A DNA stretch of 64,000 nucleotides from Gambelia wislizenii. Its lineage: Eukaryota > Chordata > Lepidosauria > Squamata > Crotaphytidae. The stretch covers positions 228,140,501 through 228,204,500 of the forward strand of contig JAUMIR010000004.1 of assembly GCA_030847615.1 (NCBI GenBank), read 5' to 3'. The notes beneath the pieces were generated by a model. That model made no database searches. It saw only the letters and a list, made by a program, of their open reading frames with translations, and had not been told where the DNA came from. Below, piece after piece: positions 63,652-64,000 of this stretch (its first letter is position 1; the number at the start of each line of letters is the position of its first letter). The position numbers were made by a program, and so were the translations under genes.

Positions 63652-64000
63652 CGATGACTTCCGACAGTCTTTTCAGCAGTTATATATACTACATAATTAT
63701 TTATACTACTCTCTAATATTCTCTGATATTAACACATCTCTTTTTTCCATAATCAATTCCTCCCAAGCATCAAAACCAAAAGTAAAGTCCATAAGGGATT
63801 TCCAGATACAGGTCATACATGTATGAAGCAACTTGCTGCAGCCTATTGTGATCACCCCAATGATCCAAGATCTTGGCACATAGGTTTTCTACTCCTAGGT
63901 CTATGGTGGCCACAGTAATTGGCAGACTATTTTGATGGATAAACATGACTATAAATTGTAATAGAGCTGTCCAAAGATATTTATTCTCCTTTATGGGATG
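63652..64000. other. Unclassified DNA to the window end
   Basis: No gene or repeat family is recognised. Confidence 0.4.

Noticed and set aside
1..64000. CRISPR arrays, operons, prophage or plasmid features
   Set aside because: No direct-repeat/spacer arrays or prokaryotic gene organisation; the window is vertebrate repeat-rich DNA.

Overview
The window reads as nuclear DNA of a squamate reptile, probably an iguanian-type lizard. The evidence is the repeat fauna: tRNA-headed Sauria SINEs with a Bov-B-like tail, 5S-rRNA-headed Sauria SINEs, CR1 3' ends, squamate-type L1, a Penelope-like element, and many short non-autonomous DNA transposons (Tigger-like, PIF/Harbinger-like, hAT-like). I recognise no host protein-coding exon, tRNA gene, rRNA gene or CpG island. 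The open reading frames are short and chance-like, lie inside transposon copies, or are remnants of LINE proteins. The window is therefore intergenic or deep-intronic.

Layout. 0-10 kb is repeat-dense: a 5S-Sauria SINE joins a hAT-like MITE that holds an LTR-like element, which itself holds a CR1 (380-2252). A hAT MITE split by a Harbinger-like element follows (2921-4007), then CR1, a second Harbinger family, a Sauria SINE, a palindromic MITE, a Penelope-like fragment split by a Tigger-like MITE. 10-20 kb holds the second long Harbinger copy (11193-12082, TAA duplication), a 594-bp Harbinger copy with a perfect 15-bp TIR and TTA duplication (16368-16961), SINEs and palindromic MITEs. 21-27 kb holds an internally deleted L1 (24873-27085) carrying two DNA transposons. 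27-42 kb is mostly single-copy-looking AT-rich DNA with scattered SINEs and palindromes. 42-48 kb has the third long Harbinger copy, two copies of a 'TTTATCAGA'-ended family and a second LTR-like copy that carries a Tigger-like MITE. 48-51 kb has a minus-strand L1 remnant and a zinc-finger-tailed LINE fragment. 54.8-59.4 kb has a second copy of that LINE and a 3.4-kb degenerate APE-type LINE with a YADD reverse transcriptase motif, broken by a hAT MITE and a CR1. 59.5-63.1 kb is again MITE-rich.

There is no operon or gene network here. What works together are parasites and their enzymes: SINE tails resemble Bov-B/RTE LINE tails, and the MITEs would need transposases encoded elsewhere. The most informative signals are the insertion histories: exact target-site duplications, nested insertions, a probable Tc1/mariner excision footprint inside one LTR-like copy, and a covarying terminal hairpin shared by two LINE copies. 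All family names come from remembered consensus features and visible termini, not from a database search.
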